A stretch of 64,000 nt of DNA, from the NCBI RefSeq assembly GCF_037975245.1, contig NC_092569.1:14282501-14346500 (forward strand), written 5' to 3'. The stretch is from Apostichopus japonicus (lineage: Eukaryota > Echinodermata > Holothuroidea > Aspidochirotida > Stichopodidae). Shown here one piece after another: positions 61,241 to 64,000 of the stretch. Position numbers and translations under genes: made by a program. Position 1 is the first letter of the stretch. Each line of letters starts with the position of its first letter. Under the pieces are notes generated by a model. That model was given only the letters and a program-made list of their open reading frames with translations. It was not told where the DNA came from and did not search any database.

Positions 61241-62677
61241 ATTAATGTCAATTATTTGATGACGGGGATTGCAAACTGTATCTGTCAGCATTCCGACAGG
61301 TTCATACTAGTTGACCTTTCTATTGTATAACGAAAACCTGCAGATGAACTAAAATATGAATACAATAGGTTAGTGACATGATCACATGATAAAAACAGTA
61401 CTGTGTATATTGAGGGGAAGGATCCGAGAAATAGGAATATGAAAGTAATACAAACATCGTGATTTGCAATCTTGAATAATAAAATAAACTGCGTGGTAAT
61501 CCACACAAGCATAATACTTTACTTCTTTGGGAGTCCCCATTGAAACAGAAAGCTTTAGAAACACCGCATAAAAAATATGGCAATTAGCAACAAGTATTGA
61601 TTCGATATCAAAACAACTGACTCCAAAGTAGGTCGTATTGGCTATTACGGAGTGCCTGGCAAAAATGGGCTAAAAAACTTACTTTTCTTGCACCCTAAGT
61701 TACAAAGGGTTAATATGTGGAAATGGCAGATCGGGTTTTATTTGGCAATTTTTTTCAGTAGTTTGCAGGTTGGTGGAGGTGTTACTTTTTCAGTAAACAA
61801 AGAAATTGCGACGTCATAGGTCTTTTCTGAGGCTATTTCAGTGCTCCAACAGTGCAACAGATAGAATTAACTGGTTCTCTGTATGACGTTTTGAAAGCGT
61901 GCTCCTTCACCAACCCTTTTGTGAGGTAAACTGAAATATTCTGCACACTTTGGTTACACTCAACTGTTTACAGTAGTAGTTTAGTTTTACACATTTTTGT
62001 GCAATAACCTTTTAACACCTTTTTAAATTTGGAAAATTATTTCCTATTGGAAGTTACCATTATTGTTGAAAGTCAGTGGTATAAAGTTGAAAACTATTAC
62101 TAAAATACCATGTTTCTTCACTAGAAAAATAAAATAATGGCTATTATATACGCTAGACTGTTCACTTTTTTCGAAATGATAACTTTTCTCTTTTTCAGAA
62201 CAGAATAATGTCTTATGTGCTAGTTTTTAAATATAGTTGTATGCAGCAAACCTTTTAACAGTTAATAGTCACGTCAAATGAGAAATCATTCTAACTCTCA
62301 ATGTAATAGGCGGCTGTTTACTGTGTTCTGTAGTTCGATTGCAAAACACCATTATTTAGGTCTAATTCAAATGCGGCACAATTTTTAATTTGTACTTGTA
62401 CAATGTCATGTCAAGCATGTCTGATGTACAAACCCAGCAACAACCATGCATGGAGATAACAATACATTCCACAATCACCGTCCTATACTCATGAACAACA
62501 ATAAATGTTTGATTGGTAGTTTAATTATTAACACTCATTATTGTAGGCCTATCCTTCCTACACTGGTAGTGTAAATATGTATGTCCAACCACAGTAACTA
62601 GCTGACCTAGGTCTTTCTTTCGTTCTCGAAGTACACAAGTACTTTTGAAAATATTCCTTATCGACGTTAGTTGAAGT

Positions 62678-62928
62678 ATGCCTCAAGGTAAACAAAAGTT
62701 GTTACCCTTTATTTCTTCCTTACAGTGAGTTACTGAAGATTACGATGTTGATATGAGTATACTGAGTTGTATTCTGCTTTGTTTGCTTATACAGATTACA
62801 CGAATGGGGCCGGTGGAGAGGAATTACAATTCAATGGGATGCAGAAGAAGAGATCATTGGATTACATAATTCTAGTCCCGTGTGTATTTATTGTGGCATT
62901 CGCACTAGGGCGAACTTCATCGTCTTAA
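62678..62928 (+). CDS. Putative 47-residue single-span membrane protein (Z copy 2)
   Basis: Exons 62678-62687 and 62795-62928, with the same donor, acceptor, phase, length and hydrophobic span (YIILVPCVFIVAFALG) as copy 1. It differs by Ser to Gly at residue 10 and one silent Ile codon. In an alternative exon-2 frame the same silent change would create a stop, which favours the frame chosen. Confidence 0.45.
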
Positions 62929-63702
62929 GTATCCGCCAACGCTCAACCACACAGCTCCGACTGACATATAGTAAATTTGGTTTAACGTACCAACCGGTGG
63001 GATTATGTATTTACATGTAGTCAACTTGCTCTTCGCTGAAAAGAAGGCGCTATGTTTCAGAAGTTAAAAGTGAACAAACCTCTGATGAAAAAAAGGATAT
63101 AGGTTCCACCATGGGCTTAACGAGGTCAGGACTTCAATCACCTCTAAGAGAATGAAAAGGTCGAAAAACTTCAGAAAATTGATCAGCATTATAACTGATA
63201 TGTTAGTAACATTCTGTGGTGTGTCGTTTTTATAGCATTTTAACTGCAACAAAATTAGCAGCAGTGAACATGAAGCAACACCTGCAATGCTAATACAGAA
63301 TTTTCTCACCATAATGAACGTGACTGTGTAAATGTCTGTCAACAAACCCATCCCTGCTTGGTAACTGTTATCAAGACAATGCTGCATACAGTCCCTATTA
63401 GGCGATTTACTGCAGTAATAAAACAAGTGCAGCAATGAGAAATTTGCTTTGATTGGCAATATTTCTTAGCAGTTTGTCCATAATTTTGTGTGCGAAAAAT
63501 ATAAGACACAAGTGGGATAACGGTGTCAGTTCCTTTTCTCATATATCTTTTTCTCCTTGCCTAATGCTCCTATTCAGCAGACATACTTTGTTACAAAGTT
63601 AGAATGTTTTAAAATTTTGTTTTGAAAAAAAAAAACATTATGATAAATGTATTTATTTTATATTTTTGAAGCGGACACTCCTAAGAATTACACGATTTCA
63701 CC

Positions 63703-63867
63703 ATGACAACCTACTGGAAGAGCCAGTTTCGCGAAAAAACACGAAGCTACAGTTATTTTCCATCCAAAATCCTATTAGCAGTAGTACTAGGCCTAAGCAT
63801 GTCGTTAGGCATATCCATACAGCAAGTCAAGTCGGTATCAAAAAATCAACCAAGCAACCTGCTCTAG
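63703..63867 (+). CDS. Putative 54-residue single-span membrane microprotein (Z copy 2)
   Basis: Same start, stop and length as copy 1 (35416-35580), with Gly5 to Trp, Met43 to Lys and Ala47 to Lys; the hydrophobic span is unchanged. A longer overlapping frame (63666-63908) starts with TTG and is taken as a shadow. Confidence 0.4.
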   Translation: MTTYWKSQFREKTRSYSYFPSKILLAVVLGLSMSLGISIQQVKSVSKNQPSNLL

Positions 63868-64000
63868 AGAGGCAGAAGTCCAGGCTCAAGAAAACCAGTC
63901 AACAGTAGGGAAGGGTTGCTGATATGCATTTTTTTATACTTTTAATGTAAAATTTAAGTATTCAGTTGCATATAAATTTTGAAACTGAGATCACGATACT

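Larger units (their letters stand above)
61289..64000. repeat. Segmental duplication Z, copy 2, running off the window
   Basis: Second copy of 32937-35690, starting at CGACAGGTTCATACTAG and still matching at the last base. See copy 1 for the comparison. Confidence 0.9.

Noticed and set aside
63064-63459. 131-codon minus-strand frame in Z'
   Set aside because: The Z copy is interrupted by the 65-bp foldback, there are no splice or domain features, and it lies opposite non-coding DNA between the two microproteins.

Overview
The window is eukaryotic nuclear DNA. It is AT-rich, its genes are split by GT-AG introns, there are no operons, and it is dense with transposon remains. The gene families it contains (SAM plus Death domain adaptor, P2X7 C-terminal 'ballast'-like zinc domain, SAMD3-like helical protein, THAP/Kolobok-type transposase, Penelope-like element with a hammerhead ribozyme) point to a marine invertebrate, most plausibly a deuterostome such as an echinoderm. 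The species cannot be fixed from this sequence alone.

Left part (1-24 kb). A LINE reverse-transcriptase fragment lies on the minus strand at the left edge and abuts a repeated unit (Y) that carries a possible 17-codon first exon. A hAT-type MITE sits inside an older repeat whose empty-site copy is also in the window. From 8.56 to 17.36 kb runs the best gene of the window, a four-exon plus-strand gene for a 185-residue SAM-linker-Death domain adaptor. A 5'-truncated LINE with a 600-codon open frame lies in its first intron. Antisense exons of a decayed SAMD3-like gene lie in its second. A P2X7-ballast-like gene follows at 20.3-21.7 kb; it is complete except for one in-frame stop.

Middle part (24-43 kb). 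A decayed multi-exon THAP/Kolobok-type transposase occupies about 24.6-30.8 kb on the minus strand. Two short TTAA-flanked MITEs lie next to and inside it. Segment Z (32.9-35.7 kb) encodes two putative single-membrane-span microproteins. A second P2X7-ballast-like gene, on the minus strand and carrying stops, is at 37.8-39.0 kb. The terminal exon of an unrecognised, possibly MBF2-like, secreted-type protein is at 40.4-40.8 kb.

Right part (43-64 kb). This part is built from segmental duplications. Segment X (43.7-48.2 kb) recurs as X' (52.3-56.4 kb), a period of about 8.5 kb. Segment Y recurs at 1.4-2.8, 48.6-50.2, 56.4-56.7 and 58.35-59.0 kb. Segment Z recurs at 61.3-64.0 kb. The order X-Y-Z suggests an ancestral tandem unit that has since been broken up by insertions. 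A decayed Ty3/gypsy integrase lies between two Y fragments, and a Penelope-like element with a recognisable hammerhead ribozyme separates Y from Z'.

Many of the older coding relics keep their frame but carry one or two nonsense codons. By contrast, the SAM-Death gene, the Z microproteins and the LINE in intron 1 are intact. All gene models come from reading splice sites and codons by eye, without transcripts or database searches.
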